Positions 1-8,319 of a stretch of DNA of 64,000 nt are shown here, one piece after another. The position numbers and the translations under genes are program-made. Under the pieces are notes generated by a model. It did no database searches, was not told where the DNA came from, and saw nothing but the letters and a program-made list of their open reading frames with translations. This DNA is from JAWXUD01 sp044432945. Lineage in GTDB: Bacteria > Cyanobacteriota > Vampirovibrionia > Gastranaerophilales > Gastranaerophilaceae. The stretch lies in the NCBI GenBank assembly GCA_044432945.1, contig JAWXUD010000003.1, positions 1 to 64,000 of the forward strand. The letters run 5' to 3'. Position 1 is the first letter of the stretch. Every line of letters starts with the position of its first letter.

Positions 1-97
1 ATCGGAGGGGAATACGACTGCCACCTTGAACTCGATTTAATAAAGGGTTTTCGTCACAGTCAAAAATCTGCGAATTCGGAATGACGTTTTTTGGTGT
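1..97. repeat. REP-like and mosaic repeat DNA inside the partial prepilin gene
   Basis: On the minus strand this stretch has a CGTCATTCCG motif followed by GTGACGAAAACCC and then CCCCTCC. These resemble the other palindromic or GC-rich repeats in the window (attccgtg..cacggaat at 41224; cccctcc..ggagggg at 201 and 4860). It is translated in frame in the partial minus-strand gene. Confidence 0.45.
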
Positions 98-121
98 AAA
101 AGCTTTTTTGATTTTAAACAT
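1..121 (-). CDS. prepilin-like protein, N-terminal part only, interrupted by a repeat (runs off left edge)
   Basis: An open frame starts with ATG at 121 on the minus strand, behind a strong Shine-Dalgarno (GAAAGGAGAAT, 124-134), and stays open for 40 codons to the window edge. The first residues, MFKIKKAFTP, look like the start of a type IV prepilin leader (compare A|FTLAEVLITLG in the gene at 51257). Straight after KKAFTP the frame runs through REP-like repeat DNA (IPNSQIFDCDENP, then GGSRIPLR, which contains the CCCCTCC motif of the mosaic repeat family). I infer a prepilin gene with repeat DNA inserted in its leader. The rest of the gene is outside the window, so the downstream pilin core cannot be verified. 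Confidence 0.5.
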   Translation of the reverse strand, partial: MFKIKKAFTPKNVIPNSQIFDCDENPLLNRVQGGSRIPLR

Positions 122-200
122 ATAATTCTCCTTTCATGAATTAATAATTTCTAGATTTAATATTTTTATGGATTACCACGTGTTGGTTAGTTTTGGTCTA

Positions 201-258
201 AATTCCCCTCCTGTGGAGGGGAATTACTCCCGCTCGAAGAGGCGGATTCGCTTCACTC
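201..258. repeat. mosaic GC-rich repeat, short copy
   Basis: Begins with the palindrome aattcccctcctgtggagggg and continues into cgcttcactcgcat, which recurs at about 41500 and 41930. It is GC-rich against an AT-rich background. The rest of 122-368 is AT-rich DNA that holds the upstream regions of the partial minus-strand gene and of the XRE gene. I see no other gene there. Confidence 0.6.
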
Positions 259-368
259 GCATACTTTATTTCCTCAATTATACCTCCTGTAAATACAAGT
301 TATAAGTTATATTGTACAAGCTATAACATGGTGTAATCTATAAGTCAATATATATATACTTATATCTT

Positions 369-584
369 ATGAATAAGGTGGAATTATTGAAGCGTTTTGG
401 TAAAAATGTGAAAATAGAGAGAATTAAGCAAGATTTAACTCAAGAAGATTTAGCTGAGATAATGAATGTATCTCAGAATTATGTAGCTAGTATAGAATGT
501 GGCAAAGCCAATATGTCATTGGCAAAAGTTTTGGAGTTGTCCAGCTATCTTAAAGTGAATATAAATAGTTTGCTGAATTTTTAA
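369..584 (+). CDS. small XRE-family HTH transcriptional regulator
   Basis: A 71-residue protein made almost entirely of one HTH_3/XRE (Cro/C1-type) domain. It has the usual pattern: IKQDLTQEDLAEIMNVS helix pair, a recognition helix around NYVASIECGKANMS, then the closing helices. Such stand-alone domains usually bind DNA as dimers. No Shine-Dalgarno precedes the ATG. A TATACT box at 355-360 lies only 8 bases upstream, so the mRNA may be leaderless or nearly so, but the matching -35 is weak. There is no toxin or phage gene beside it, so its target is unknown. A bidirectional-looking hairpin follows at 604-631. Confidence 0.75.
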   Translation: MNKVELLKRFGKNVKIERIKQDLTQEDLAEIMNVSQNYVASIECGKANMSLAKVLELSSYLKVNINSLLNF

Positions 585-600
585 AAAAAAACAAATAATA

Positions 601-631
601 AAAAACCCTCTTTGATTTCTCAAAGAGGGTT
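601..631 (-). terminator. Rho-independent terminator of the tRNA operon
   Basis: 10-bp stem aaccctcttt/aaagagggtt (604-613 with 622-631) and an 8-base loop. On the minus strand it is followed by a T-rich tract. It ends the minus-strand tRNA operon just after tRNA-Tyr and may also stop the converging XRE transcript. Confidence 0.8.
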
Positions 632-634
632 TAA

Positions 635-720
635 TGGTGGGCAAGGGTGGATTCGAACCACCGTAGTCTCGCGACGGCAGATTTACAGTCTGCTCCCTTT
701 AGCCACTCGGGCACCTACCC
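635..720 (-). tRNA. tRNA-Tyr (GTA)
   Basis: An 86-base type II tRNA read on the minus strand. The anticodon stem-loop CAGACTGTAAATCTG gives anticodon GTA. It has a long variable arm, a GGTGGTTCGAATCCACC T-arm, and an acceptor GGGTAGG pairing with CTTGCCC (with G-U pairs). Discriminator A and CCA are encoded (635-637). It is the last gene of a four-tRNA operon. Confidence 0.95.
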
Positions 721-756
721 ATATGTGTTTGTATTAATTTGTCAATTTTGTTTTTC

Positions 757-823
757 TATTTGTCATCCTGAACTTGTTTCAGGATCTGTCATTTTTTCGC
801 CTGTTGGGTCAAGACCCAACCTA
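757..823. repeat. two REP-type hairpins between tRNA-Thr(GGT) and tRNA-Tyr
   Basis: First hairpin: ATCCTGAA (765-772) with TTCAGGAT (778-785). Second: GTTGGGTC (803-810) with GACCCAAC (813-820). Both are perfect 8-bp stems. A related gtaggttggg piece lies at about 51212. They sit inside the transcribed tRNA operon, so they will be part of the precursor RNA. Confidence 0.6.
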
Positions 824-843
824 CTGTTTCACTTGTTCAAATT

Positions 844-915
<72 letters not shown>

Positions 916-932
916 ATTTTTTTGGAAGAATT

Positions 933-1004
933 TGCCGACTATAGGAATCGAACCTACAACCTACGGTTTACAAAACCGTTGCTCTACCATTGAGCCAAGT
1001 CGGC
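933..1004 (-). tRNA. tRNA-Thr (TGT)
   Basis: A 72-base cloverleaf on the minus strand. Acceptor GCCGACT pairs with AGTCGGC; the anticodon arm ACGGTTTTGTAAACCGT gives TGT. The T-arm has GTTCGATTC and the discriminator is A. CCA is not encoded. It is a second threonine isoacceptor in the same operon. Confidence 0.95.
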
Positions 1005-1025
1005 AGATATTAATTTGTCAATAAA

Positions 1026-1100
1026 TGGAGCGGGAGACGAGGCTCGAACTCGCGACATCTTCCTTGGCAAGGAAGCATTCTACCACTGAATTACTCCCGC
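1026..1100 (-). tRNA. tRNA-Gly (GCC)
   Basis: First gene of the minus-strand tRNA operon. Acceptor GCGGGAG pairs with CTCCCGC; the anticodon arm CTTCCTTGGCAAGGAAG gives GCC. The discriminator is T and CCA is encoded (1026-1028). Confidence 0.95.
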
Positions 1101-1120
1101 TCATTTCGGTTTGTATTTCT

Positions 1121-1148
1121 ATTATACACGGACAAGTTTTTTTTGCAA
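1121..1148 (-). promoter_or_regulatory. promoter of the tRNA operon
   Basis: On the minus strand: -35 TTGCAA (1143-1148), a 16-base spacer, and a perfect -10 TATAAT (1121-1126). Transcription would start near 1114, just before tRNA-Gly. The call rests on consensus match and position only. Confidence 0.65.
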
Positions 1149-1191
1149 GTCTTTTTTTTTATTAAATTTAAAAAAAATATTTATCCAAAAT

Positions 1192-1935
1192 TTATCTATC
1201 TATTCCGTACCCAAACATAGCAAAATCGTACTTTATAGGGTCTTTGTCATCAAGGGTTTTTAAATTATTTGTTAATTCTATTACGGCTTTGAAGTCGTTT
1301 GATTTGCGTTCTAATAGCCCCATTTCTCTTGAAATTCTTGCGACATGCACATCTAGTGGTATATATAAATCATTCGTTTTCATAAACCCCCACAAGCCTA
1401 AATCAACTTCGCTTTTTCGAACAAGCCAACGTAAGAGCATGCACATTCTTTTCATAGCTCCGCCGTTTCGTGGGTTTGGTATCATGTGATAAAACCCATG
1501 TCCAATTTTATTTTTATTGGCAAGAGAATAAAAATAATCCGTCACCGTTTCAAACATTTTGTTATTTTTAAATCCGTAATAAAAAAGTTCTTCTAGTCCA
1601 CCGTCTTGGTTATATGATTTTTTCAATATTTTAAAAATTTCTTCAAAATCATGTTCTTTGCCAAATCGATATTGAAAATCTCTTGTCATGCCGTTTTCAT
1701 AATTTTGTATAAAGTTATGCGGTTCATTTTGCATTATTTCACTGAATAAATAGTCTAATTTTTTAATGAAAACTTTTCGGTTTCCATAGGATAGCAAAGA
1801 TGAAATAAAGGCTGCAATTTCGCAATCAGGTTTGGAATTTTTGTATTTGTGTGCGAATTGAATTGGGTCATCTTTGATAAAATCGATTGTTTCATATTTC
1901 TCAACCAAATCATCTATTTCTAGTTTTGTAATCAT
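1192..1935 (-). CDS. TIGR02757 (DUF2400) family protein, HhH-GPD-like
   Basis: 247 residues that match my memory of the TIGR02757/DUF2400 family. Features seen: an N-terminal AAFISSLLSYGNRK segment, a central GAMKRMCMLLRWLVRK segment, LYIPLDVHVARISREMGLL, and a C-terminal KYDFAMFGYGI end. The LDVHVARI block resembles the HhH-GPD DNA glycosylase core, and the family is usually placed near that fold, but its activity is not established. The ATG overlaps the tadA stop by 4 bases (ATGA), so translation is probably coupled. It is the last gene of the response regulator/kinase/tadA run. Confidence 0.8.
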   Translation of the reverse strand: MITKLEIDDLVEKYETIDFIKDDPIQFAHKYKNSKPDCEIAAFISSLLSYGNRKVFIKKLDYLFSEIMQNEPHNFIQNYENGMTRDFQYRFGKEHDFEEIFKILKKSYNQDGGLEELFYYGFKNNKMFETVTDYFYSLANKNKIGHGFYHMIPNPRNGGAMKRMCMLLRWLVRKSEVDLGLWGFMKTNDLYIPLDVHVARISREMGLLERKSNDFKAVIELTNNLKTLDDKDPIKYDFAMFGYGIDR

Positions 1936-2363
1936 CTTAGTGCCTTAAAGTAATTTTGTATAATTTTGTTATTTTCTTCTTCCATTATCCCCCCAAATAC
2001 TTTGAGTTTCGAGTTGGCATGTTCTCTCAAATCAATTTTAGAACCTAATGCACCGTAATTTGTGTCGTATGAACCAAAATAAACTTTATCTAATCTTGCT
2101 TGAATTATTGCCCAAGCACACATTGGACATGGTTCAAGGGTTACATACATTTCACAACCTTCAAGACGCCAGTTTTTCAAGGTCTTTTCAGCTTCTCGAA
2201 TAGCGAGGATTTCAGCGTGTGCTGTGACGTCAAGTTGGCTTTCTTTTTTGTTAAAAGATGATACAATTATTTCATTATTTTTGGTAATAACAGCACCAAC
2301 AGGAATTTCACCCTGTGAATTTTTAGCTACTTCAATTGCAAATTTCATAAAATTATTCTTCAT
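1932..2363 (-). CDS. tadA: tRNA-specific adenosine-34 deaminase
   Basis: 143 residues, normal for TadA. The cytidine-deaminase-fold zinc site is clear: H49-A-E51 (TAHAEILAIREA) and P78-C-P-M-C82 (LEPCPMCAWAII). The nearby VYFGSYDTNYGALGS stretch is typical of TadA. It converts A34 of tRNA-Arg(ACG) to inosine in the cytoplasm. The start overlaps the end of the upstream histidine kinase gene by 11 bases, and its stop overlaps the next ATG by 4, so it sits inside a tight operon. A cytosine or guanine deaminase is less likely given the TadA-like motif spacing. Confidence 0.92.
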   Translation of the reverse strand: MKNNFMKFAIEVAKNSQGEIPVGAVITKNNEIIVSSFNKKESQLDVTAHAEILAIREAEKTLKNWRLEGCEMYVTLEPCPMCAWAIIQARLDKVYFGSYDTNYGALGSKIDLREHANSKLKVFGGIMEEENNKIIQNYFKALR

Positions 2364-4035
2364 CGATAACCTGTGCTAAATTTAGTGAAATGTTTACGCC
2401 AAATCCACAATCATTGTTGCTGATTAACGAAATTTGTCCATGCATTGCCTCAATTAGTCCTTTGACAATAAACAACCCTAAGCCTGTGCCACGAGTGGTT
2501 CTTGTCGTATTGTCGTCCATTCGCATGAATTTTTCAAATAATTGATGAAGTTTTTTTGCTGGTATTATTTCGCATTCATTTTTAACTAAAATTTCAACAG
2601 TTGTCTTTTTGACAGATGCATCGATTATGATTTTAGAATTTTTGTTAGCATATTTCATTGCGTTTTCAAATAGGTTTACAAATACTTGTATCAATCTATC
2701 TTTATCGCCGATTATCAGTGGAAAATCGTTTGAAATATTCAATATAATCTCTTTTTCATCTTTGTTTTTTACCAAAAGTTTTGCTTCGTTTAGAACTTCT
2801 ACTAGCCATACGTCTTCAATTTTAGTTTGCAAGCTCATTCCCTCAATTTCTGGGACAGTTAGAAGGTCTTCTATTAGGCGTTTAAGTCTTTCTGATTGTT
2901 CTTTAATTATTCTTAAAGATTTTTGGCGTGTTTGTTTATCTATTTGAATATCGTTTCGCATTAATCGAGAGGTATAGCCTTGAATACTAGTCAGTGGTGT
3001 GCGAAGCTCGTGACTAACTGTATCCATCAAATTTGAACGGAATTCATTAAGTTGTTTTAATTCCTTATTATTTTTTTTGAGTTGCAGGTATGATTTGTGA
3101 ATTTCGTTTGCCATTCTATTGAATTCGAAAGCCAAAAATATGATTTCATGTGGTGTGAAAGCGGTGGTTAAAAGTCTTATTTGTCGTTCATAGTTCCCTT
3201 TAGAAATCGCTATAATCCCTTTGAATAGTTGTCTAATGTTTATGTATAAATAATATGTGTAAATGCCAACCACAAAGATTATGGCGAGGGTTGCAAATAA
3301 TACTGATAAAATTATTTTTAAACTATTTTCATTAATTGTATTATTAACCAGTTTTTCGGTTGTATTAACGACAACGATAATATCAGGTTTTTCTTTTGAA
3401 ACATAAACGAGTGGTTGGTTTTTTACATCACCAAAAACCACTGGGGTGTCGATTTTTAATTTGTTTGGCAGAAGTGAGATGGTTTTTTCATAAGCTTCTT
3501 TATCATAATTATGTGATGCTAAGAGGTATCCGTCAGAAGTTAGAACATAAATTTGTCGATTTTCTTCAGATAAGGATTTGAAGAGTTCGTTTTTTACATC
3601 ATTAATTTCGTATGTAGCAACCAAAAACTGTCCATTTTCTAATTCAATTTGGACGGTTGCGAGTTTTTGTTTTTTATTTTCTTGATGAATTAGTTCGAAA
3701 TTGCTTTTTGCATCAACTATTTCAAGATTTTGGCAATCAGTTAGTTTTGTTATTATGGATTTAAGGTAAATACTTTTTTGTTCATCAGTTTTTAAAAAAT
3801 TTAGTGAATATGCGACTTGTTCTAGGTTACTGGTTATGATATTTGAATAGAAATCTATTTCATCGGATACCATATTTGCGATTAATACCGCACTTTCACT
3901 GAGTTGTCGCCTCATTGAATGTTTGTTGATATTATTAATAATAATCCCGCTAATTAGCATCGGAACAACAACTGCGAATATTATTACGACAGCGATTTGT
4001 TCTACTATTTTTAAACGTTTAAATTTAAACCCCAT
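2353..4035 (-). CDS. membrane sensor histidine kinase
   Basis: 560 residues. A first membrane helix (about 12-35) and a second (about 240-263) flank a roughly 200-residue extracytoplasmic sensor region that may be Cache-like. A HAMP segment (264-315) and a short coiled coil follow. The HisKA box is VSHELRTPLTSI with H342. The HATPase domain shows the N-box NLFENAMKYANK and the G-box RGTGLGLFIVKGL. It should autophosphorylate H342 and pass phosphate to the response regulator encoded 3 bases upstream in the operon. The signal is unknown. The 3' end overlaps tadA. Confidence 0.93.
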   Translation of the reverse strand: MGFKFKRLKIVEQIAVVIIFAVVVPMLISGIIINNINKHSMRRQLSESAVLIANMVSDEIDFYSNIITSNLEQVAYSLNFLKTDEQKSIYLKSIITKLTDCQNLEIVDAKSNFELIHQENKKQKLATVQIELENGQFLVATYEINDVKNELFKSLSEENRQIYVLTSDGYLLASHNYDKEAYEKTISLLPNKLKIDTPVVFGDVKNQPLVYVSKEKPDIIVVVNTTEKLVNNTINENSLKIILSVLFATLAIIFVVGIYTYYLYINIRQLFKGIIAISKGNYERQIRLLTTAFTPHEIIFLAFEFNRMANEIHKSYLQLKKNNKELKQLNEFRSNLMDTVSHELRTPLTSIQGYTSRLMRNDIQIDKQTRQKSLRIIKEQSERLKRLIEDLLTVPEIEGMSLQTKIEDVWLVEVLNEAKLLVKNKDEKEIILNISNDFPLIIGDKDRLIQVFVNLFENAMKYANKNSKIIIDASVKKTTVEILVKNECEIIPAKKLHQLFEKFMRMDDNTTRTTRGTGLGLFIVKGLIEAMHGQISLISNNDCGFGVNISLNLAQVIDEE

Positions 4036-4038
4036 AAA

Positions 4039-4752
4039 TTACCTTTCAGCGAATGGTGTAAGTTTGTAACCAACGTTAGTTACTGTGTGTAAATATTTTG
4101 GATTTTTAACATCTGGTTCAATTTTATTTCTCAGTCCTCCAACATGAACCCTTAGCATTCGAACATCTTCGTTGCTGTCATAGCCCCAAACTTCGTCTAA
4201 TAATGTAGCGAGGGTGACAGAGTTGTTGAAGTGTTGCATTAGGCAATATAATATTTCAAATTCAGTTGGCGTAAGTTTAACTTTTTTGTTAATGATTACG
4301 CATTCTAGTGTGTCTGGGAAAATCTCAATGTCGCCAATATTTAAAATTTCGTTAGATAGCGTTGTTCGCTCTTCGATGTGATTGCGTCTGATGAGAACTT
4401 TTATTCTTAGTAAAACTTCTTGTATATCAAACGGTTTAACTAAATAATCGTCAGCACCGCAATCAAATCCTTCTGTCTTATCATAAATTGTACCTTTTGC
4501 AGTGAGCATTAATATAGGTATCGCCAGTTTTGCTTGGCGAATATTTTTGCAAACATCAAAACCATTCATTTTTGGCATCATCACATCAAGCAAGATTAGA
4601 TCATAAGTATTGTTGAGTGCTTTGTTTAAGCCTTCTAATCCGTCTTTTGCGATGTCAACAAAATAACCACTTTGAGCAATATCAAATTCTAATAATTCTC
4701 TGATTTCATCGTCATCATCTACTATTAAAATTCTTTTTTGTAAATCACTCAT
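4039..4752 (-). CDS. OmpR/PhoB-family response regulator
   Basis: 237 residues. The receiver domain (about 7-120) has the acidic pocket DDDD near 12-15, phospho-acceptor D56 (LILLDVMMPKMNG), a conserved Thr in LMLTAKG, and Lys in LVKPFD. The C-terminal winged helix has LTPTEFEILYCLMQ and VHVGGLRNKIEP, as in PhoB/OmpR regulators. It is the first gene of an operon with its cognate kinase (3-base gap), preceded by a good Shine-Dalgarno (AGGAGATATC). It is likely a DNA-binding activator or repressor of envelope genes. PBP1A lies just downstream, but nothing in the sequence proves it is a target. Confidence 0.94.
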   Translation of the reverse strand: MSDLQKRILIVDDDDEIRELLEFDIAQSGYFVDIAKDGLEGLNKALNNTYDLILLDVMMPKMNGFDVCKNIRQAKLAIPILMLTAKGTIYDKTEGFDCGADDYLVKPFDIQEVLLRIKVLIRRNHIEERTTLSNEILNIGDIEIFPDTLECVIINKKVKLTPTEFEILYCLMQHFNNSVTLATLLDEVWGYDSNEDVRMLRVHVGGLRNKIEPDVKNPKYLHTVTNVGYKLTPFAER

Positions 4753-4853
4753 TGATATCTCCTAAAAATATTTTATTTTTTTATAATACGAGAATAGATG
4801 GAATTTTGCAATAAATTATAAAGAATTATTTACTTGGCACAGTTGCTTCGTAA

Positions 4854-4906
4854 CTAATTCCCCTCCACTGGAGGGGTGGCAACGGAGTTGACAGGGTGGT
4901 TACAAT
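4854..4906. repeat. mosaic GC-rich repeat, short copy
   Basis: Reads aattcccctccactggagggg, then tggcaacggagttgacagggtggttac. The same two end modules flank a further 70-base core in the copy at 51314. The core is missing here. It lies between the response regulator promoter and the end of the PBP1A gene. Confidence 0.75.
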
Positions 4907-4950
4907 ATATTATTTTCATTTTCTTGCCCCGACAATAATAAGCTACTTGA

Positions 4951-7266
4951 TTAATTTGGTATTGCCATAGGTAGCATTACGTCAGATGGTTTTGTTGTCG
5001 ATGTAGGAACTGGTGTTGGAGTAGGTGCTTGTTTTTCGCTAGGAAGCCCATTGATTGGTGCTGGAGTTTCATTAAGTGGTTTTGTTTTAATTTGTTCTTC
5101 AGCTGATTTTTTTTCGTTTATTAAATTATTTTTTTCATCTTCTAATTGTTTTGCACGTTCGATTTTTTTGCGATTAAAGTTTTTGATAATATCTGTCGGT
5201 GATTGAAAATCTCCAAATTCTTCTTTTATTTTTTCCATTTCTTTTTCACGTTCTTTTTTCTCTTTAGCTTCTTGCATTTGTCCAACAACTTCTTCTAAAT
5301 AACCTTCTTGCTCAAGGTCTTCATCAGTTATAATTACAGCGAATTCGTTTACATCAAAAGGCATTAGCTCAACAATTGGATAATTAAACTCAGCGTTTCC
5401 ATATGGTTCTGTAGCTACTGTCATCACATCTTTCCAAATAAGTGCTGGCACAGTCCCGCCTTGAACAGCTTTGTTCATTGCGATGTTGTCGTCATTACCT
5501 ACCCAAACACCTGTAACAACATTTGGAGTATATCCTACGAAATATGCATCTTTGTTATCATCGGTTGTTCCTGTTTTACCAGCGGCAGGTTTGCCAATAT
5601 TTGCCGCACGACCAGTTGAAGCTGTAATTACGTTTTTAAGCATAGCTGTCATTGTAGCAACGGTTTTTAAGCTTAGATGTCTTGAGGATTTAGCTTTTTG
5701 AGCTCGATAGATGACTTTGCCACGTGAAGTTTCAACACTTTCAACAGCATAAGGTTGCACAACATAACCACCATTAGCTAACGCACTATAAGCACGTGTG
5801 AATTCAAATAATTTTACGCCGTTAGAGCCTAGAGCGATGGTGTAATCATACTCAATAGGGGTTTCAATTCCAAGTACACGAGCCAGTTGTAAGACTGAAT
5901 TAATCCCAACAGCTTTAATCATTCTAGCAGCACCAACGTTAGATGAAACCATTAATGCTGAATAAACAGGAATTTCGCCTCTGTATTTGTTGCCATAGTT
6001 GTGAGGTGACCAATCACCGATTACAACAGGCATATCTTCTATCATATCGTTAGGGTCAATTCCTTTTTCGATTGCTGCAGAGTAAACAATTGGTTTAAAC
6101 GCTGAACCAGGTGGGCGAATTGCTAAAGTTATGCGGTCATATTGGCTTGTTGAGTAATCTTTTCCGCCTGAATATGCTAGAATTTTTCCGTCAACTGGGC
6201 TGAAAGAAAAAACTGCTGCTTGATTGTTGTCACCACGTAATCCCCAATTGATTAAGTTTTTAGTAATGGCTTTATTTGTCGCCATTTGAGTGTCATAATC
6301 TAGGGTCGTGACAACTTTATAACCACCATTAATTATTTCATCTTCATCAAATCCAATCTCTCCCAATTCTTTCATCACATAATCAGAAAAATATGGAGCT
6401 ACGTTTGTTGTAGAGTGTTTAGGCGGTGTTGCGAGTGTTAATTTTTCATTAATTGCGTCATTATATTCTTTTTTTGTTATGTTTCGCATTTTGTACATGC
6501 GTAACAATACTTGATTCCTGCGTTGGGCTGCTAATAATGGGTTGTTGAACGGAGAATATACTGATGGTGCTTGTGGCAAGCCAGCGATTAGTGCTAATTC
6601 TGCAAGGCTACACTCTTTCAGATGTTTTCCAAAATAAATATGTGCTGCTGCTTCAACACCATAAGCTCCAGAGCCTAAATAAACATTATTCATATACATC
6701 TCAAGGATTTTATCTTTAGACAATGTTTTTTCAATTCGTGCTGAGATAAACAATTCTTTCAATTTTCTATCAAAAGTTCGTTCGTTTGATAGAAATAAAA
6801 CTCTTGCTAGTTGTTGAGTAAGTGTGCTTGCTCCTTGAACTACTCGTCCTGCAAGAACGTTCATAACTGTTGAACGTGCCAGTCCTACAAGATCATAGCC
6901 ATTGTGATGATAAAAGTTTTTGTCTTCAGTAGCGATTAGTGCAAGTTTGATTGTATTCGGTATATCTTGCAATTCTATTTTTTCATAAGTGTATGATGTG
7001 AAAGTTTTGATAATTCTTTCATCAGCAGAATAAAATTTTGTCACAATATTGGGTTTAAATTGTTCTAGATTATTAATAGGCGGTAGTGACGATAAGTATA
7101 GCTTTAGTGCAACTACACCAGCTAAAATGCATGCTAGTCCTATTATTAAAGTGTATTTTATCATAGAAAACCATTTTATTGAGGTATTTTCTTCTTGTAT
7201 ATAAAGATTTTTATCTGCTCTATTTTTTTTAGAAGTTTTACCCTTGTTTTTGTTATATTCTGCCAT
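4951..7266 (-). CDS. class A penicillin-binding protein (PBP1A-type)
   Basis: 771 residues. A basic cytoplasmic N-terminus is followed by one membrane helix (about 36-58). The GT51 glycosyltransferase domain has ATEDKNFYHHNG (catalytic E114) and QGASTLTQQLAR. The transpeptidase has S388-A-F-K391 (PPGSAFKPI), SSN in MVSSNVGAAR, and GKTGTT. It polymerises and crosslinks peptidoglycan at the outer face of the inner membrane. The last 130 residues are a charged coiled-coil-like segment and a Pro/Thr-rich tail, longer than in minimal PBP1A proteins and probably a protein or wall contact. It is monocistronic by layout and divergent from the YkgJ-like gene at 7338. Confidence 0.95.
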   Translation of the reverse strand: MAEYNKNKGKTSKKNRADKNLYIQEENTSIKWFSMIKYTLIIGLACILAGVVALKLYLSSLPPINNLEQFKPNIVTKFYSADERIIKTFTSYTYEKIELQDIPNTIKLALIATEDKNFYHHNGYDLVGLARSTVMNVLAGRVVQGASTLTQQLARVLFLSNERTFDRKLKELFISARIEKTLSKDKILEMYMNNVYLGSGAYGVEAAAHIYFGKHLKECSLAELALIAGLPQAPSVYSPFNNPLLAAQRRNQVLLRMYKMRNITKKEYNDAINEKLTLATPPKHSTTNVAPYFSDYVMKELGEIGFDEDEIINGGYKVVTTLDYDTQMATNKAITKNLINWGLRGDNNQAAVFSFSPVDGKILAYSGGKDYSTSQYDRITLAIRPPGSAFKPIVYSAAIEKGIDPNDMIEDMPVVIGDWSPHNYGNKYRGEIPVYSALMVSSNVGAARMIKAVGINSVLQLARVLGIETPIEYDYTIALGSNGVKLFEFTRAYSALANGGYVVQPYAVESVETSRGKVIYRAQKAKSSRHLSLKTVATMTAMLKNVITASTGRAANIGKPAAGKTGTTDDNKDAYFVGYTPNVVTGVWVGNDDNIAMNKAVQGGTVPALIWKDVMTVATEPYGNAEFNYPIVELMPFDVNEFAVIITDEDLEQEGYLEEVVGQMQEAKEKKEREKEMEKIKEEFGDFQSPTDIIKNFNRKKIERAKQLEDEKNNLINEKKSAEEQIKTKPLNETPAPINGLPSEKQAPTPTPVPTSTTKPSDVMLPMAIPN

Positions 7267-7337
7267 ATTTCTCCCTCTTTATCGCTATTATTTTAATATA
7301 AAAGATTTTTCTTGGCAAATATGCTATTATTTAAATT

Positions 7338-7736
7338 ATGCTAAAAATTGTCGATATTCTTCAAGTTTGTTATAACGAATTTATGTCATATTTTGTCGCT
7401 GAGCAGGTCACTTATGAGATTAGTGGCGAGTGTAAAAAATGTGGTAAGTGTTGTAACCATATGTATAGTTATGATACTTATAGCGAAAGTGAGTTTAAAT
7501 TTATGCAGTTTATATTTCCTACTTATCGTAGGTTCTATATAAAAGGCAAAGATGATGAGGGGAATTTGATTTTTGCTTGTAAGCTAGTTGATGAAAATGG
7601 GTTGTGTAGTGTTTATAAAAAACGGCCTCAAATGTGTCGTAAATATCCTGCTAAAAGGATTTTATACCCAGCGGATATGCACGAAGGCTGTGGGTATAAA
7701 GTACATAAAAAAAACTTTAATGATTATTTGAAATAA
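7338..7736 (+). CDS. YkgJ-family CxxCxxCC zinc/iron-cluster protein
   Basis: 132 residues; the ATG at 7383 (MSYFVAEQ) may be the true start, as neither has a clear Shine-Dalgarno. It contains CKKCGKCCNHMY, then a downstream FACKLVDENGLCSVYKKRP, then MCRKYP and a final EGCGYKVH. This Cys pattern defines the YkgJ/UPF0153 (PF03692) family, thought to bind Zn or an Fe-S cluster. Its function is unknown. A second, divergent member is encoded convergently at 7758-8189, 22 bases away. The pairing suggests an old duplication, although the two differ clearly in sequence. Confidence 0.82.
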   Translation: MLKIVDILQVCYNEFMSYFVAEQVTYEISGECKKCGKCCNHMYSYDTYSESEFKFMQFIFPTYRRFYIKGKDDEGNLIFACKLVDENGLCSVYKKRPQMCRKYPAKRILYPADMHEGCGYKVHKKNFNDYLK

Positions 7737-7757
7737 CATTGTATATTATGCAAGGGT

Positions 7758-8189
7758 TTATTTTTTAAACTTTAGCTTTTTATTTTTTTTGTTTTCTTTT
7801 TCTAAAATCTCTTCAAAAGAAATAATTGGTTCCATTTTGTATCCACAATCTTCAGATAAAGCTCCACCCATTGAAAACAATTCTTCTTGTGGATATCGTC
7901 TACAAATTGCTGGACGTTTTTTATGAACTTTACATTTGTGAGTTTCGCTATCAAGATTTTGGCATTCAAAAATCAGCCCGATGTCGTCTTTGCCGATGAC
8001 TTTTAGGTTCGCATAAAAATTGTGTAGGTATTGTAATTTTTCAAACTCCTCAATTTCTTGCACAACGTGTTTGTAGTGTTTTACATAAATTTGTGTGCAA
8101 CATTTGCCACAAGCCTTGCATTGCCCTGTTCTGTAATATTTACGGCGTAAAATTTTTGATAAAAATATTTTCTTTAATCTTGTGAACAT
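7758..8189 (-). CDS. YkgJ-family CxxCxxCC protein, second copy
   Basis: 143 residues with the same architecture as its convergent neighbour: CKACGKCCTQIYVKHY near residue 24, a middle LIFECQNLDSETHKCKVHKKRP, AICRRYP, and EDCGYKM. The basic N-terminal 20 residues and the Lys-rich C-terminal tail set it apart. Metal or cluster binding is inferred from the family pattern. No pathway can be assigned from the neighbours. The two genes end tail to tail and share the short spacer at 7737-7757. Confidence 0.82.
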   Translation of the reverse strand: MFTRLKKIFLSKILRRKYYRTGQCKACGKCCTQIYVKHYKHVVQEIEEFEKLQYLHNFYANLKVIGKDDIGLIFECQNLDSETHKCKVHKKRPAICRRYPQEELFSMGGALSEDCGYKMEPIISFEEILEKENKKNKKLKFKK

Positions 8190-8319
8190 GATTTTATTTT
8201 ATCATAAAGTTTTGTAAAGATTTTAAAATATTTAGGCAATCTGGATTTTTCAGGGTCATTTAAAAAAACATAAGATAAAATTAATTAAATAACATAATAT
8301 AACCAAAATAACCAACCTT

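Noticed and set aside
4951..4990. Frameshift at the end of PBP1A
   Set aside because: The long Pro/Thr-rich tail stays in frame and ends in a normal stop; it looks like a natural extension.
7737..7757. Terminator between the two YkgJ genes
   Set aside because: The spacer is 21 bases with only a weak partial stem.
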